This document shows, piece by piece, positions 1 to 8,784 of a stretch of 64,000 nucleotides of DNA (within the stretch, counting starts at the first letter, position 1; the number at the start of each line of letters is the position of its first letter). Source of the stretch: Rhizobium phaseoli (GTDB taxonomy: Bacteria; Pseudomonadota; Alphaproteobacteria; Rhizobiales; Rhizobiaceae); NCBI RefSeq assembly GCF_003985125.1, contig NZ_ML133568.1, positions 1 through 64,000 on the forward strand, written 5' to 3'. The position numbers and the translations under genes were made by a program. The notes below the pieces were generated by a model. That model saw nothing but the letters and a program-made list of their open reading frames with translations. It did not search any database and was not told where the DNA came from.

Positions 1-79
1 CACCCGCCCCGATCTGATCTTGCAACCCGGACCAGCCGCTCAGATCGGGGCTGATCGCCTGCCGGATGCAGACCAAAGT

Positions 80-117
80 GACATTTCTACTTTGCAAACA
101 TCCGGACATTTCAACTT
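80..117. repeat. Short direct repeats, possible IS end
   Basis: GACATTTCtACTT (80-92) and GACATTTCaACTT (105-117) are two near-identical 13-bp direct repeats 25 bp apart. Closely spaced subterminal repeats of this kind occur at ends of IS21-family elements in alphaproteobacteria, so the left edge may be the end of an element lying mostly outside the window. This is inference: no transposase is visible. Bases 1-233 hold no convincing gene. Confidence 0.35.
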
Positions 118-233
118 CACCGCCACATTGCACTTTAAAATTGCATATATGACTTATGTTAGGTTGTGGCGCCTACCCTGCGCCGCGCTTCATGGCGATA
201 GAGACCGCAGGCGCGCGCCGCGTCCGTGGTTTC

Positions 234-641
234 CTATCGCACCTCGAATTCCGGATCGGGCGGAACCTGCATGGCGAGAGCCAGATGATTTGTCTGCGCG
301 GCAAGCCCGATGACCGTCAGGAGTTCGCCATGCTGGGCATCGGTCATGCCGCGGGCGCGAGCGGCCGCGGTATGGGATTGAATGCAGTACTGGCAGGCAT
401 TGGCCGTCGACACGGCGATGTAGATCATCTCCCGCGTCAGCGGATCGATGGCGCCTTCGACCGTCATGACCGATTTGAGCGTCTCCCATACCCGCTTGAG
501 ATTGGCCGGATCGTTTGCAAGAGCACGCCAGAAATTGTTGATGAAATCGGTCTTGCGTGTCGCCCTGATGTCATCGAACACGGCTTGCACGGCTGGAGTG
601 GCCGCGGCCTCTTGATCCGACAGAAGTTTGACAGTTGCCAT
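234..641 (-). CDS. Carboxymuconolactone decarboxylase / AhpD-like protein
   Basis: A 135-residue CMD/AhpD-fold protein. These are small all-alpha proteins that act as peroxidase or thiol-disulfide partners, or as decarboxylases. The diagnostic CxxC lies in the segment ANACQYCIQSH, which also carries the downstream His of the AhpD-type ExxxxxxCxxCxxxH motif. The ATG at 641 is preceded by GGAAAGGAA; an in-frame extension to 701 has no support. It stands alone, divergent from the TauD-like gene across about 300 bp. Whether it is a redox protein or a lactone decarboxylase cannot be told from sequence. Confidence 0.85.
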   Translation of the reverse strand: MATVKLLSDQEAAATPAVQAVFDDIRATRKTDFINNFWRALANDPANLKRVWETLKSVMTVEGAIDPLTREMIYIAVSTANACQYCIQSHTAAARARGMTDAQHGELLTVIGLAAQTNHLALAMQVPPDPEFEVR

Positions 642-771
642 CGAAGTTCCTTTCCGGGCGCCGATCCACGGCCTCAAATATGATTTGCTCGGCGGTCCCA
701 CGCCGCCGTCGGACGATACGAAGAAACGGCAATGGCCGCCAGCCTCCCCGTCGGCGAGGAAATCGAAGCGG

Positions 772-788
772 CTGTTTTACGAAAACAG
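772..788. promoter_or_regulatory. Palindrome in the divergent 642-938 intergenic region
   Basis: CTGTTTT-acg-AAAACAG is a perfect 7-bp inverted repeat followed by an AT-rich stretch (790-835). It lies between the divergent CMD-like and TauD-like genes. A regulator-binding site is plausible, but no regulator gene is adjacent. The rest of 642-938 shows nothing else recognisable. Confidence 0.3.
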
Positions 789-938
789 GCAAAATTAGAA
801 ATTATTGTCTACATTTTTTATAGATTATACGGTTCCATAGCCCTGTCGACTTCAGCGCTGAGAATTCGAACGCCCAATGGATGCGATCCTTGGGCGCATG
901 CGACCTGCCGACTTCTTCCAAATCAACAGGAGATTTCC

Positions 939-1868
939 ATGAGCAATCCGGTTCTCGTCCATCAGATCATTCCCGAGTCCGATGTCGTCCCGCTGACCGG
1001 CCGTGTCGGAGCCGAAATCAAAGGTATCCGCCTTGGCGGAGAGCTTTCGGATGCAACGGTAGCAGCCATCAACCAGCTTCTGCTGAAGCATAAGGTCATC
1101 TTCTTCCGCGATCAGGGACATCTCGACGATTCCGAACAGGAAGCTTTCGCGCGCCGCCTCGGCGATCTCGTGCCGCACCCGACCCAGGGACCGGTCTCCG
1201 GCACGGCTTCCATTCTCAATCTCGATTCCAGCCGCGGCGGCGGCAGGGCCGACCAATGGCACACCGACGTCACCTTCGTCGATGCCTATCCCAAATTCTC
1301 GGTGCTTCGCGGCGTCGTCATTCCGGCAGCCGGCGGCGACACGATCTGGTCCAACACCCATGCCGCCTATGAAAGTCTGCCGGCGCCGCTGAAACTGCTG
1401 GCGGACAATCTATGGGCTGTTCACAGCAATGCCTATGACTATGCCGCCGTGCGCCCCCGCGCCACCGCCGAAGAGAAGAAGCATTTCGAGGAGGTTTTCA
1501 CCTCGACCATCTACGAGACCGAGCATCCGGTCGTGCGTGTCCATCCGGAAACCGGCGAAAGATCGCTGCTGCTCGGCAATTTCGTTCAGCGCCTTGTCGG
1601 CTTGTCGAAGAACGATTCTGCGAAACTCTACGAAGTGTTCCAGTCCTACGTCACCGCCCCGGAAAATACCGTGCGCTGGCGCTGGCGGGCCGGAGATGTC
1701 GCGATCTGGGATAATCGTGCGACACAGCATTATGCCGTTAACGATTATGGCGACCAGCACCGCGTCGTGCGCCGCGCCACCGTTGACGGCGATGTTCCCG
1801 TCAGCATCGACGGCCGCCGCAGCATAACCCATGTCAAGGCTGCCAAGCCGCAAGCCAAGGCGGCGTGA
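939..1868 (+). CDS. TauD/TfdA-family 2-oxoglutarate dioxygenase
   Basis: A 309-residue Fe(II)/2-oxoglutarate-dependent dioxygenase related to taurine dioxygenase and alkylsulfatase AtsK. The iron ligands are visible as H108-x-D110 (WHTDVTF) and a distal His at 264 (DNRATQHYA). The 2OG-binding Arg is R275 (QHRVVRR). These enzymes oxidise a carbon next to a sulfonate, sulfate or aryloxy group and release the hetero-group. The ATG at 939 follows CAGGAGATTTCC; an upstream in-frame start at 732 lacks an SD. No sulfonate transporter adjoins it, so the substrate is open. Confidence 0.9.
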   Translation: MSNPVLVHQIIPESDVVPLTGRVGAEIKGIRLGGELSDATVAAINQLLLKHKVIFFRDQGHLDDSEQEAFARRLGDLVPHPTQGPVSGTASILNLDSSRGGGRADQWHTDVTFVDAYPKFSVLRGVVIPAAGGDTIWSNTHAAYESLPAPLKLLADNLWAVHSNAYDYAAVRPRATAEEKKHFEEVFTSTIYETEHPVVRVHPETGERSLLLGNFVQRLVGLSKNDSAKLYEVFQSYVTAPENTVRWRWRAGDVAIWDNRATQHYAVNDYGDQHRVVRRATVDGDVPVSIDGRRSITHVKAAKPQAKAA

Positions 1869-1914
1869 CCGCCCACATATGAGTGTCGCCCGGAAACAAA
1901 ATGCGCCGCATGCC

Positions 1915-3342
1915 TTACGAGAAGGACAGCTTCTCGCTCGGCCGGGTTAGCGTTTCCGGGCGCAGCACCGCATCGAGATGCTCCTTTTGCATCAGGCCCC
2001 GCTCGAGAAGGATTTCGTAGACCCCCCGTCCGGAATGATGCGCTTCCAGCGCAACCTCGGTGGCGTTGCGATAGCCGATATAGGGGTTGAGCGCTGTCAC
2101 GATGCCGATCGATTGCTCGACCGTCTGGCGCAACCTCTCGCTATTGGCGGTGATGCCTTGAATGCAATTCGCCTCGAGCGTCAGGCAGGCATTGGTCAGG
2201 TGGCTGAGACTCCGATAGAGGCTGTAGAAGATCACCGGCTCGAAGGCATTCAACTGCAGCTGGCCGGCCTCGGCGGCCATGGTGATCGTCACGTCATTGC
2301 CGATCACTTCGAAAGCGACCTGGTTGACCACCTCGGGGATAACAGGGTTGACCTTGCCGGGCATGATCGAGGAGCCGGCCTGGCGCGCCGGCAGGTTGAT
2401 CTCGTTCAAGCCGGCGCGCGGCCCCGAGGACAGCAGCCGCAGGTCGTTGCAGGTCTTGGAAAGCTTGACCGCCACGCGCTTGAGAACACCCGAAAGCTGC
2501 ACGAAGGAGCCGCAATCCTGCGTCGCCTCCACCAGGTCAGGTGACGTCACCAGATCGACGCCGACGATTTCGGACAGGCGCTCGCGCACCAGCGCCGCAT
2601 AACGGGGATGGGCGGTGATGCCGGTGCCGATCGCCGTTGCGCCGAGATTGATCTCGCGGATCAGCGAGACGGCTTCGGAAAGCCGTGCCTCGTCCTCCGC
2701 CAGCATCAGCGCATAGGTTCCAAACTCCTGGCCGAGCGTCATCGGCACGGCGTCCTGCAATTGCGTGCGGCCCATCTTCAGAACGTCGGCAAACTCGACC
2801 GCCTTGGCCTCGAATGCCCGGCGCAGGATCGCCATGGCGTCGACCAGGCGATGAACGCCGATCCACGCGGCGAGCTTCAACGCCGTCGGGTAGACGTCGT
2901 TGGTGGATTGCGAGAGATTGACGTGCTCGTTCGGATGCAGGTGCTGGTACTCGCCGCGGCGATGGCCCAGGATTTCAAGCGCCCGGTTGGCAATCACCTC
3001 ATTGGCGTTCATGTTGGTCGAGGTTCCCGCACCGCCCTGGATCAGATCGACGACGAACTGGTCGTGCAATGCGCCGTCGCGGATTTCGACGCAGGCCGCG
3101 ATGATCGCATCGGCCCGCTGCTGATCCAGAAGGCCGAGGCTAACATTGGCCTGAGCCGCCGCCTGCTTGATCGCCGCGAGCGACGCGATCAGATCCGCCG
3201 ATTCCTTCAGCGTCTGACCGGTAATCGGAAAATTCTCGACCGCGCGCAGCGTGTGCACGCCGTAATAGGCCGAGGCCGGCACGTCGCGATCGCCGATCAG
3301 GTCGTGCTCAACGCGGATAGCAGTGATATCGGATGTCGTCAT
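1915..3342 (-). CDS. ansB: Aspartate ammonia-lyase (aspartase)
   Basis: A 475-residue enzyme of the aspartase/fumarase superfamily converting L-aspartate to fumarate and ammonia. The superfamily signature GSSIMPGKVN at 323-332 carries the catalytic Ser loop; TSTNMNANEV (about 108-116) and the HPNEHVNLSQSTND segment (136-149) are the other substrate-binding regions. The ATG at 3342 is the first consistent with the family N-terminus (IRVEHDLIGDRDVP). It is the last gene of ansP-ansA-ansB, 100 bp after ansA, matching the order known for R. etli. It completes asparagine to fumarate plus two ammonia. Confidence 0.93.
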   Translation of the reverse strand: MTTSDITAIRVEHDLIGDRDVPASAYYGVHTLRAVENFPITGQTLKESADLIASLAAIKQAAAQANVSLGLLDQQRADAIIAACVEIRDGALHDQFVVDLIQGGAGTSTNMNANEVIANRALEILGHRRGEYQHLHPNEHVNLSQSTNDVYPTALKLAAWIGVHRLVDAMAILRRAFEAKAVEFADVLKMGRTQLQDAVPMTLGQEFGTYALMLAEDEARLSEAVSLIREINLGATAIGTGITAHPRYAALVRERLSEIVGVDLVTSPDLVEATQDCGSFVQLSGVLKRVAVKLSKTCNDLRLLSSGPRAGLNEINLPARQAGSSIMPGKVNPVIPEVVNQVAFEVIGNDVTITMAAEAGQLQLNAFEPVIFYSLYRSLSHLTNACLTLEANCIQGITANSERLRQTVEQSIGIVTALNPYIGYRNATEVALEAHHSGRGVYEILLERGLMQKEHLDAVLRPETLTRPSEKLSFS

Positions 3343-3412
3343 GGCAGGAACTTTCGAGTGGGGCGCTGCGGGCACGCATTGCGGCGGCAGGCTGAAGACG
3401 AGAATGGCTGGT

Positions 3413-3434
3413 GACGCGGCGGGATAGCCGCGTC
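3413..3434 (-). repeat. Intercistronic hairpin ansA-ansB
   Basis: GACGCGGC-gggata-GCCGCGTC is a perfect 8-bp stem with a 6-nt loop in the 100-bp gap between ansA and ansB. No T-run follows it, so a processing or stabilising stem is more likely than a terminator. Confidence 0.5.
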
Positions 3435-3442
3435 CGCAGACG

Positions 3443-4546
3443 TCATCGGGCCAGGGCGGCAAGACGAGGATCCTCCCCGTCCACCTTCGATCCACGCAGC
3501 TTGAACGGAAAAGAGACGCCGCCTGTCGTGACACCCATCGTGTTCACGCGCTGGGGATGATGGAACGGTGCGAGCTGGCTGCGGATCTCAGGCGAACCGA
3601 TGCCGACCCGCTCGAGAAGCTCCGTCACGACGGCGTAAAGGATTTCAAGATTGCCGTCCTCGATCTTGACCGAGATGCCGAGCGCACCGTCCGTCCCCAA
3701 TCGCCGGGTTTCATCCGAGGCCCGCACGCCGATCGCGTAGCTGGCATCGGCGCCGAGCTTGCCGATGAGGGCGCCGTTATATGCGCGCATCAGCGCCGTG
3801 CAGTAGCGCCCCTCGCCCGCGACCATGTCAGGGTGGTGTGCCATTGCATGGAAGATGCGGGCCAGTGCCGCACCCCGCGCCGACAGCCTCTCGCCCGCCC
3901 CGCCGCCATCCGCTGCCGCGGCAAGCTTGGCATAGATACGGGCAAGGCGGTCCAGGGGAAAGGCCGGGGTCGGGAGATTGCATCCGTCGATCCCCCATTC
4001 GACATCCCGAACATCCAGATCGCAGAGTTCGGCGACGGTGCGTTTGACCCTCCCCTGCATCGGATGATCCGCCAGGTGGTAGCCTTCCATGTCTGCTCCG
4101 ATCGCCCGGGCGCCGGCAAGCATGCCGACGTGCTTGCCCGAGCAATTGCTGCAGACGGCTGTCGGGACAAAGTCCTGCCTGATCCAGGCGCGGTTGACCG
4201 ATTCGGACAGCGAAGGATGACCGCCGCAGCGAAGGTCAGCCTCCTCGGCCTTGATCTTCGACAGCATGGTTCGCGTGCGCGCGATATGCCGCTCTTCGCT
4301 GCTGTGGGACGCACACATCAGCGCAATATCCGCATCGTCGAAGCCGAAGCGCTCGACGCCCTCCGCCTCCAGGATGGCAAGCGCCTGGGCCGGCTTGGCG
4401 GCGGAGCGGGCAAGCGTCATACGCTCGGGATTTCCCAGCGCGTAAAGCAGCCCGCCCTTTGCATCGACGACAGCCGCGTGGACGCGATGACTGTTCTCGA
4501 CGATGCCGCCACGATCGGTGACGACGAAATCCTCACTCGGGGTCAT
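3443..4546 (-). CDS. ansA: L-asparaginase, R. etli AnsA type (asparaginase II family)
   Basis: A 367-residue asparaginase of the atypical rhizobial family (Pfam Asparaginase_II), unrelated to the E. coli AnsA/AnsB fold. It hydrolyses asparagine to aspartate and ammonia. Family segments seen are the N-terminal RSAAKPAQAL (Ser/Lys pair), CASHSSEERH, CSNCSGKHVGML (Cys-rich Ser-Gly-Lys-His loop) and the C-terminal MGVTTGGVSFPFKLRG. I use the ATG at 4546 because GGAGAGAG lies just before it; an ATG at 4558 also exists. It follows ansP by 72 bp and precedes ansB. Confidence 0.92.
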   Translation of the reverse strand: MTPSEDFVVTDRGGIVENSHRVHAAVVDAKGGLLYALGNPERMTLARSAAKPAQALAILEAEGVERFGFDDADIALMCASHSSEERHIARTRTMLSKIKAEEADLRCGGHPSLSESVNRAWIRQDFVPTAVCSNCSGKHVGMLAGARAIGADMEGYHLADHPMQGRVKRTVAELCDLDVRDVEWGIDGCNLPTPAFPLDRLARIYAKLAAAADGGGAGERLSARGAALARIFHAMAHHPDMVAGEGRYCTALMRAYNGALIGKLGADASYAIGVRASDETRRLGTDGALGISVKIEDGNLEILYAVVTELLERVGIGSPEIRSQLAPFHHPQRVNTMGVTTGGVSFPFKLRGSKVDGEDPRLAALAR

Positions 4547-4570
4547 GTCTCTCTCCATTCATGCCGCACC

Positions 4571-4593
4571 CCGGCGGCAACATGCGCCGCCGG
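4571..4593 (-). repeat. Intercistronic hairpin ansP-ansA
   Basis: CCGGCGGC-N7-GCCGCCGG forms a perfect 8-bp stem in the ansP-ansA gap, just upstream of the ansA ribosome-binding site. It is a candidate mRNA processing or stability element. Confidence 0.45.
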
Positions 4594-4618
4594 AGCAAGC
4601 TCGGGTTATCGGGCGCTA

Positions 4619-6091
4619 TCAGGCCAGATCGAAACCGCCGCGGTCCTCGCCCTGTTCGGCGGCGAGCATGTAGATGCGCTCACGCATCAGCAACCAGCCG
4701 ACCACCAGCGCCGGAATGATCAGCGCCAGAGAAGCGACCGTGTAGGTTCCGACCGGATAGTCGAGTGCCATCAGGATCACGACGACGGCGAGGAAGCCCA
4801 GCGTCAGCAGGCCGGTGTAAGGCGCGCCGAACATCCGGAATTCAGGCCGCGCCAGCTTGCCCTGCCGCGACAGCTGCCACAGCTTGAGCTGGCACAGCAC
4901 GATCACGCCCCATGCGGCGATGATGCCGAGGGCGGCGACATTCAGGCCGATTTCGAAGGCCTCCGCCGGAACGACGGCGTTCAGCACGACGCCGAAGGCG
5001 GTCACGACAGCCGTCACCGCGATGCCGACATAGGGCACGCCGGATCGGTTCATCTTCGCCAGCGCCGCCGGCGCCGAGCCTGATATCGCCATGGAATGCA
5101 GGATGCGGCCTGTGGAATAGAGGCCGGCATTGAGCGACGACAGGACCGCGGTCAGCACGACCAGGTTCATGACGACGTCGGCGCCCTGGATGCCGATCTT
5201 GCCGAAGAAGGTCACGAACGGGCTCTCGCCGCCCTTATAGGCGGTATAGGGCAGCAGCAGCGACAGCAGCAGGACCGAGCCGACATAGAAGACCACCAGG
5301 CGCAGCACGACCGTCCGGATCGCCCGCGGCATGACCTTGCGGGCATTTTCGGTTTCACCGGCGGCGGTGCCGATCAGCTCGATCGAGGCATAGGCGAAGA
5401 CCACGCCCTGTATCACGACCAGGGCCGGCAGGACGCTGTTCGGGAACATGCCGCCGAAATCGGTGATCGTATTCAGGCCCGGAACATGGCCGTCGATCGG
5501 CGTGCCGGTGACGACGAAGTAGACGCCGACGATCAGGAAGACGACGAGGGCGAGGACCTTGACGAGGCTGAACCAGAATTCCAGTTCGCCGAAGACTTTC
5601 ACCGACAGAAGGTTCATCGAAAGGACGAGGACCAGCGCCGCGAGCGCAAAGACCCACTGATCGATCATCGCGATCCACGGGACATAGGCCTTGAAGAAAT
5701 TCATGTAGAGGGCGACCGCGGTGACGTCGGCGACCGCCGTCATCGCCCAGGTCAGCCAATACATCCAGCCGACCGCGAAGGCGAGCTTTTCGCCGTAAAA
5801 TTCCCGGGCATAGGAGACGAACGAGCCCGAGGTCGGGCGATGGACGATCAGTTCGCCGAGCGCCCTCAGAACGAGAAAGGCGAAAAAGCCGCACAGGGCA
5901 TAGACCAGCACAAGTGCCGGACCGGCAGCGGCAAGCCGGCCGCCGGCGCCGAGAAACAGCCCCGTGCCGATGGCGCCGCCGATGGCGATCATCTGGATCT
6001 GCCGCGGCTTCAACGCCTTGTGGTAGCCGAGATCCTCCTCGGCAAAAACCTGGCCATCGGCCTCGCTTCTGTTGGATTGCATGACTGTCAT
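4619..6091 (-). CDS. ansP: Asparagine permease (APC amino acid transporter)
   Basis: A 490-residue inner-membrane permease of the APC superfamily, AAT (GABA/AnsP) subfamily, with about 12 hydrophobic segments. The N-terminus has the hallmark [20 protein letters not shown], followed by [25 protein letters not shown]. It imports L-asparagine by H+ symport for AnsA/AnsB. GGAGGAGAA precedes the ATG at 6091. It is first of the three ans structural genes, 227 bp downstream of a GntR gene on the same strand. The substrate is assigned from operon context; the family also takes other amino acids. Confidence 0.9.
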   Translation of the reverse strand: MTVMQSNRSEADGQVFAEEDLGYHKALKPRQIQMIAIGGAIGTGLFLGAGGRLAAAGPALVLVYALCGFFAFLVLRALGELIVHRPTSGSFVSYAREFYGEKLAFAVGWMYWLTWAMTAVADVTAVALYMNFFKAYVPWIAMIDQWVFALAALVLVLSMNLLSVKVFGELEFWFSLVKVLALVVFLIVGVYFVVTGTPIDGHVPGLNTITDFGGMFPNSVLPALVVIQGVVFAYASIELIGTAAGETENARKVMPRAIRTVVLRLVVFYVGSVLLLSLLLPYTAYKGGESPFVTFFGKIGIQGADVVMNLVVLTAVLSSLNAGLYSTGRILHSMAISGSAPAALAKMNRSGVPYVGIAVTAVVTAFGVVLNAVVPAEAFEIGLNVAALGIIAAWGVIVLCQLKLWQLSRQGKLARPEFRMFGAPYTGLLTLGFLAVVVILMALDYPVGTYTVASLALIIPALVVGWLLMRERIYMLAAEQGEDRGGFDLA

Positions 6092-6318
6092 TTCTCCTCC
6101 CTATCCCTGGGTTCGGCAACCTCCCGGCCGCCCCTCCGCGCAGATGCCATAAAGATGTTAATCTGCTATGCGGTCTGACAGGTTTGGCGAATAAAGGAAA
6201 AACCACCCTGCAGTCAAGGATTTTCCGCCTGCTATTTGTGGATGCGTCACCGGCGGCTTGGAGAAAGGCAGTCTTTGGCGGCTGAACAACGTCGCTTCCC
6301 TACGCTGCGCGACGGACT

Positions 6319-7026
6319 TTAGCGCGGCTCGGCGCCGATGATGCGGCTGACAGCCGCCGCGACCTTCCTGAGATGGATTTCCATCGCCGCCTGGGCCTCG
6401 GCCTCCGCCCCTATGCGGATGGCTTCGACGATGGCGCGATGCTCTTCATTCGATTCCTGACGCCTTGGCCCCAAGGCGGTCAGCAGCCCGGATTGCTGCG
6501 CCATCGCCTCGCGCACGTCATCGACGATGTCGCGAAAGACGGCATTCTTCGATGCCTCGGCGATCAGCCCGTGAAAATCCGAATCCAGCCGCACCCAGGC
6601 TTCGGTATTTTCTTCCTGCTCCATCTGGTCGCAAAGTCGAAGCAGCCGGGACAGCTCGTCATCGCTCCGGCGCAGCGCTGCCCAGCCGGCAGCGGATACT
6701 TCGACGAAGGGCCGCGCCTCCATCAGATCACGCGCCGAATAATCGCCGTAACGGATATCTCCGCCGCCGCCAGCCGCGAGCACATAGGTTCCGCTTCCCG
6801 TTCGCGTCTCCGTCAGCCCCAAAATCTGCAGCGAGCGCAGCGCTTCCCGCACGATCGGCCGGCTGACGCCATATTTTCCGGCGAGCTTGGCTTCCGACGG
6901 CAGCTTGGAACCGGCGGAAAACCGGCCGGAGACAATGAGATTGCGCAGCTCCTCGAACACCAGTTCCGAGGCACTTTTTCGACTGAGGATCGCAGAGTCG
7001 GATAGCCAGTTTTCTAAATCGTTCAT
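6319..7026 (-). CDS. ansR: GntR/FadR-type regulator, probable AnsR
   Basis: A 235-residue GntR-family repressor. The N-terminal winged helix (about 19-85) contains LPSEAKLAGKYGVSRPIVRE, and an all-helical FCD ligand domain with metal-type residues (DSDFHGLIAEAS; NEEHRAIVEAI) fills the rest. By position, directly upstream of ansP on the same strand, it corresponds to R. etli AnsR, described as repressor of the ans operon. The 227-bp gap before ansP is where its operator would be; GGTCTGAC at 6172-6179 fits GT-N3-AC loosely. It has a tandem paralogue at 7079-7798, so the ansR label could belong to either. Confidence 0.75.
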   Translation of the reverse strand: MNDLENWLSDSAILSRKSASELVFEELRNLIVSGRFSAGSKLPSEAKLAGKYGVSRPIVREALRSLQILGLTETRTGSGTYVLAAGGGGDIRYGDYSARDLMEARPFVEVSAAGWAALRRSDDELSRLLRLCDQMEQEENTEAWVRLDSDFHGLIAEASKNAVFRDIVDDVREAMAQQSGLLTALGPRRQESNEEHRAIVEAIRIGAEAEAQAAMEIHLRKVAAAVSRIIGAEPR

Positions 7027-7078
7027 CGCTTTGCATTCGATCGGCAGCGACCCGGATATCCGGGCGCGACATTGGAAA

Positions 7079-7798
7079 TCATATCGCCAGCGGCGCTCTC
7101 TCTTCACCGGCAATGCCGATGATGGACCGCTTGACCTCCAGCAGGTGCTCCGCCATGGCGGCGCGCGCATCCGCCTCGCTGCCTGCGGCGATTGCCTCCA
7201 GAATGCTGCGGTGCTCGGCATTGGAGGCTTTGCGCCGTCCGCGAACATGCTCCACCAGTTCCGATTGCGTCGAAAGCGCGCCGCGGACATCGGCGACGAC
7301 TTTCCTGAAGATCGTATTGCCGGAGGCTCTAGCGATCTCTCCATGAAACTCAGCGTCCATCCGCACCCATGTCTGGACGTCCTCCTCCTCGTCCATCCGG
7401 TCGCACAAGGATGAGAGCGAAGCCAGCTGCTCGTTCGAGCGCCGTAATGCCGCCCAGCCCGCAGCCGGTATCTCGATGCAGGGGCGCGCCTCCATCAGAT
7501 CGCGGGCGGAATAGGCGCCGCCGCCGAGCTGCCGCGCCGGGCTTTCAGAAACGACGAAAGTGCCTCGGCCGGTCCTGGTTTGCGTGAACCCCAGCGTCTG
7601 CAGCGAGCGGAGCGCTTCACGCACGATCGCCCGGCTGATGCCGTAACGTTCGGCGAGTTGCACCTCCGCGGGAAGACGGGTTCCGAGCGCCAGTTTCCGA
7701 CTGACAATCGCCGTCCGGATATCTTCGAAGACCGCTTCGGCAGCGTTTCTCCGGCCTATCTCTTTCTTCTCCGACAGCCATGAATCCATATCCTGCAT
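7079..7798 (-). CDS. GntR/FadR-type regulator, tandem paralogue
   Basis: A 239-residue GntR-family regulator with FCD domain, clearly homologous along its full length to the next gene (shared YSARDLMEARP, EALRSLQ.LG.T.TRTG.GT, SNEEH/SNAEHR.I.EAI). The HTH region is LPAEVQLAERYGISRAIVRE. ATG at 7798 is taken; an in-frame TTG at 7837 is less likely. It lies 85 bp after the bicupin gene, separated from it by a strong hairpin, and 52 bp before the second GntR gene. It may control the adjacent transporter/SelA-like cluster, or act with its paralogue on ans genes. Confidence 0.85.
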   Translation of the reverse strand: MQDMDSWLSEKKEIGRRNAAEAVFEDIRTAIVSRKLALGTRLPAEVQLAERYGISRAIVREALRSLQTLGFTQTRTGRGTFVVSESPARQLGGGAYSARDLMEARPCIEIPAAGWAALRRSNEQLASLSSLCDRMDEEEDVQTWVRMDAEFHGEIARASGNTIFRKVVADVRGALSTQSELVEHVRGRRKASNAEHRSILEAIAAGSEADARAAMAEHLLEVKRSIIGIAGEERAPLAI

Positions 7799-7856
7799 CG
7801 AGGGACGATGCGGGCATTCGAAAGAGCTGTCAAGCAACTGGACAGGTGCGCGCAGA

Positions 7857-7879
7857 CGCGCCGGCGGAATGCCGGCGCG
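7857..7879 (-). terminator. Hairpin after the bicupin gene
   Basis: CGCGCCGGC-ggaat-GCCGGCGCG is a perfect 9-bp stem with a 5-nt loop starting 5 bp after the stop of the gene at 7884-8705. It has no T-run, so factor-independent termination is uncertain, but it marks a likely boundary between the importer cluster and the GntR genes. Confidence 0.45.
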
Positions 7880-7883
7880 GGGC

Positions 7884-8705
7884 CTACCAGAGCTTCATAT
7901 GGCGGTTGACGTCCTTGTAGAGCAGGTAGCGGAACCGGCCGGGACCGCCGGCATAGCAGGCCTGTGGGCAGAAGGCGCGCAGCCACATGAAATCGCCGGC
8001 CTCGACCTCGACCCAATCCTGGTTGAGGCGATAGACCGCCTTACCCTCAAGCACATAGAGCCCGTGCTCCATCACATGGGTCTCCATGAAGGGGATCACC
8101 GCACCCGGCTCCAGGGTGACGATGTTGACGTGCATGTCGTAGCGCACGTCGGCGGGATCGATGAAGCGAGTCGTTCCCCAGCGTCCGTCGGTATCGGGCA
8201 TGGCGCGGATCGGATGGTCGTCCTCATGCGTGACGATCGCCGGCGGCGGCTCCAACCCCTCGACCTCCTGAAACGCCTTTCGGACCCAATGGAAGTTCGC
8301 CGCGGCCGAACCGTCGTTTTTGAGGCGCCAGCTCGAACCGGCGGGAATATAGACGAAGGAGCCGGCGCGCAGGGCGTGGCTGACGCCTTCGAGTTCCACC
8401 GTCATGCCGCCTTCGACGACGAAGAGCACCGCTTCCGCCCGCTTGTCGGGCTCCGGCCGGTCGCTGCCGCCGCCCGGCTGAACCTCCATGACATATTGCG
8501 AGAAGGTCTCGGAGAAACCGGAAAGCGGCCGGGAAAGAACCCATGCCCGCGTTCCCGTCCAATGCGGCAGCAGGCTCGTGACGATATCGCTCATGACGCC
8601 GCGGGGGATGACCGCGTAAGCCGTGGTGAAAACGGCTCTGCCGGAAAGCAGCTGGGTCTGCGGCGGCAAACCGCCGAGCTTCGAAAAATACTCTGTCTTG
8701 TCCAT
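7884..8705 (-). CDS. (S)-ureidoglycine aminohydrolase-like bicupin
   Basis: A 273-residue double-cupin protein of the UGHY/YlbA (AllE) family. Known members release ammonia from (S)-ureidoglycine using Mn(II). The family N-terminus (AVFTTAYAVIPRGVMSDIVTS) and the LSGFSETFSQYVMEV stretch are conserved. The second cupin keeps a metal-ligand set: Glu, His, His in FMETHVMEHG and Gln in CPQACYAG. ATG 8705 is chosen over an upstream extension. No allantoinase or allantoicase adjoins it; it is the last gene of an importer/SelA-like/RidA cluster, so its real substrate may be a related aminated or ureido compound. Confidence 0.82.
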   Translation of the reverse strand: MDKTEYFSKLGGLPPQTQLLSGRAVFTTAYAVIPRGVMSDIVTSLLPHWTGTRAWVLSRPLSGFSETFSQYVMEVQPGGGSDRPEPDKRAEAVLFVVEGGMTVELEGVSHALRAGSFVYIPAGSSWRLKNDGSAAANFHWVRKAFQEVEGLEPPPAIVTHEDDHPIRAMPDTDGRWGTTRFIDPADVRYDMHVNIVTLEPGAVIPFMETHVMEHGLYVLEGKAVYRLNQDWVEVEAGDFMWLRAFCPQACYAGGPGRFRYLLYKDVNRHMKLW

Positions 8706-8784
8706 TAATGCGGCTTTCCAGGCAGGTGTCTCTGCATCTGCTTTATGCGCCGCCGGCCCGTTAGGCAACTGCCAACGGCTTTCG

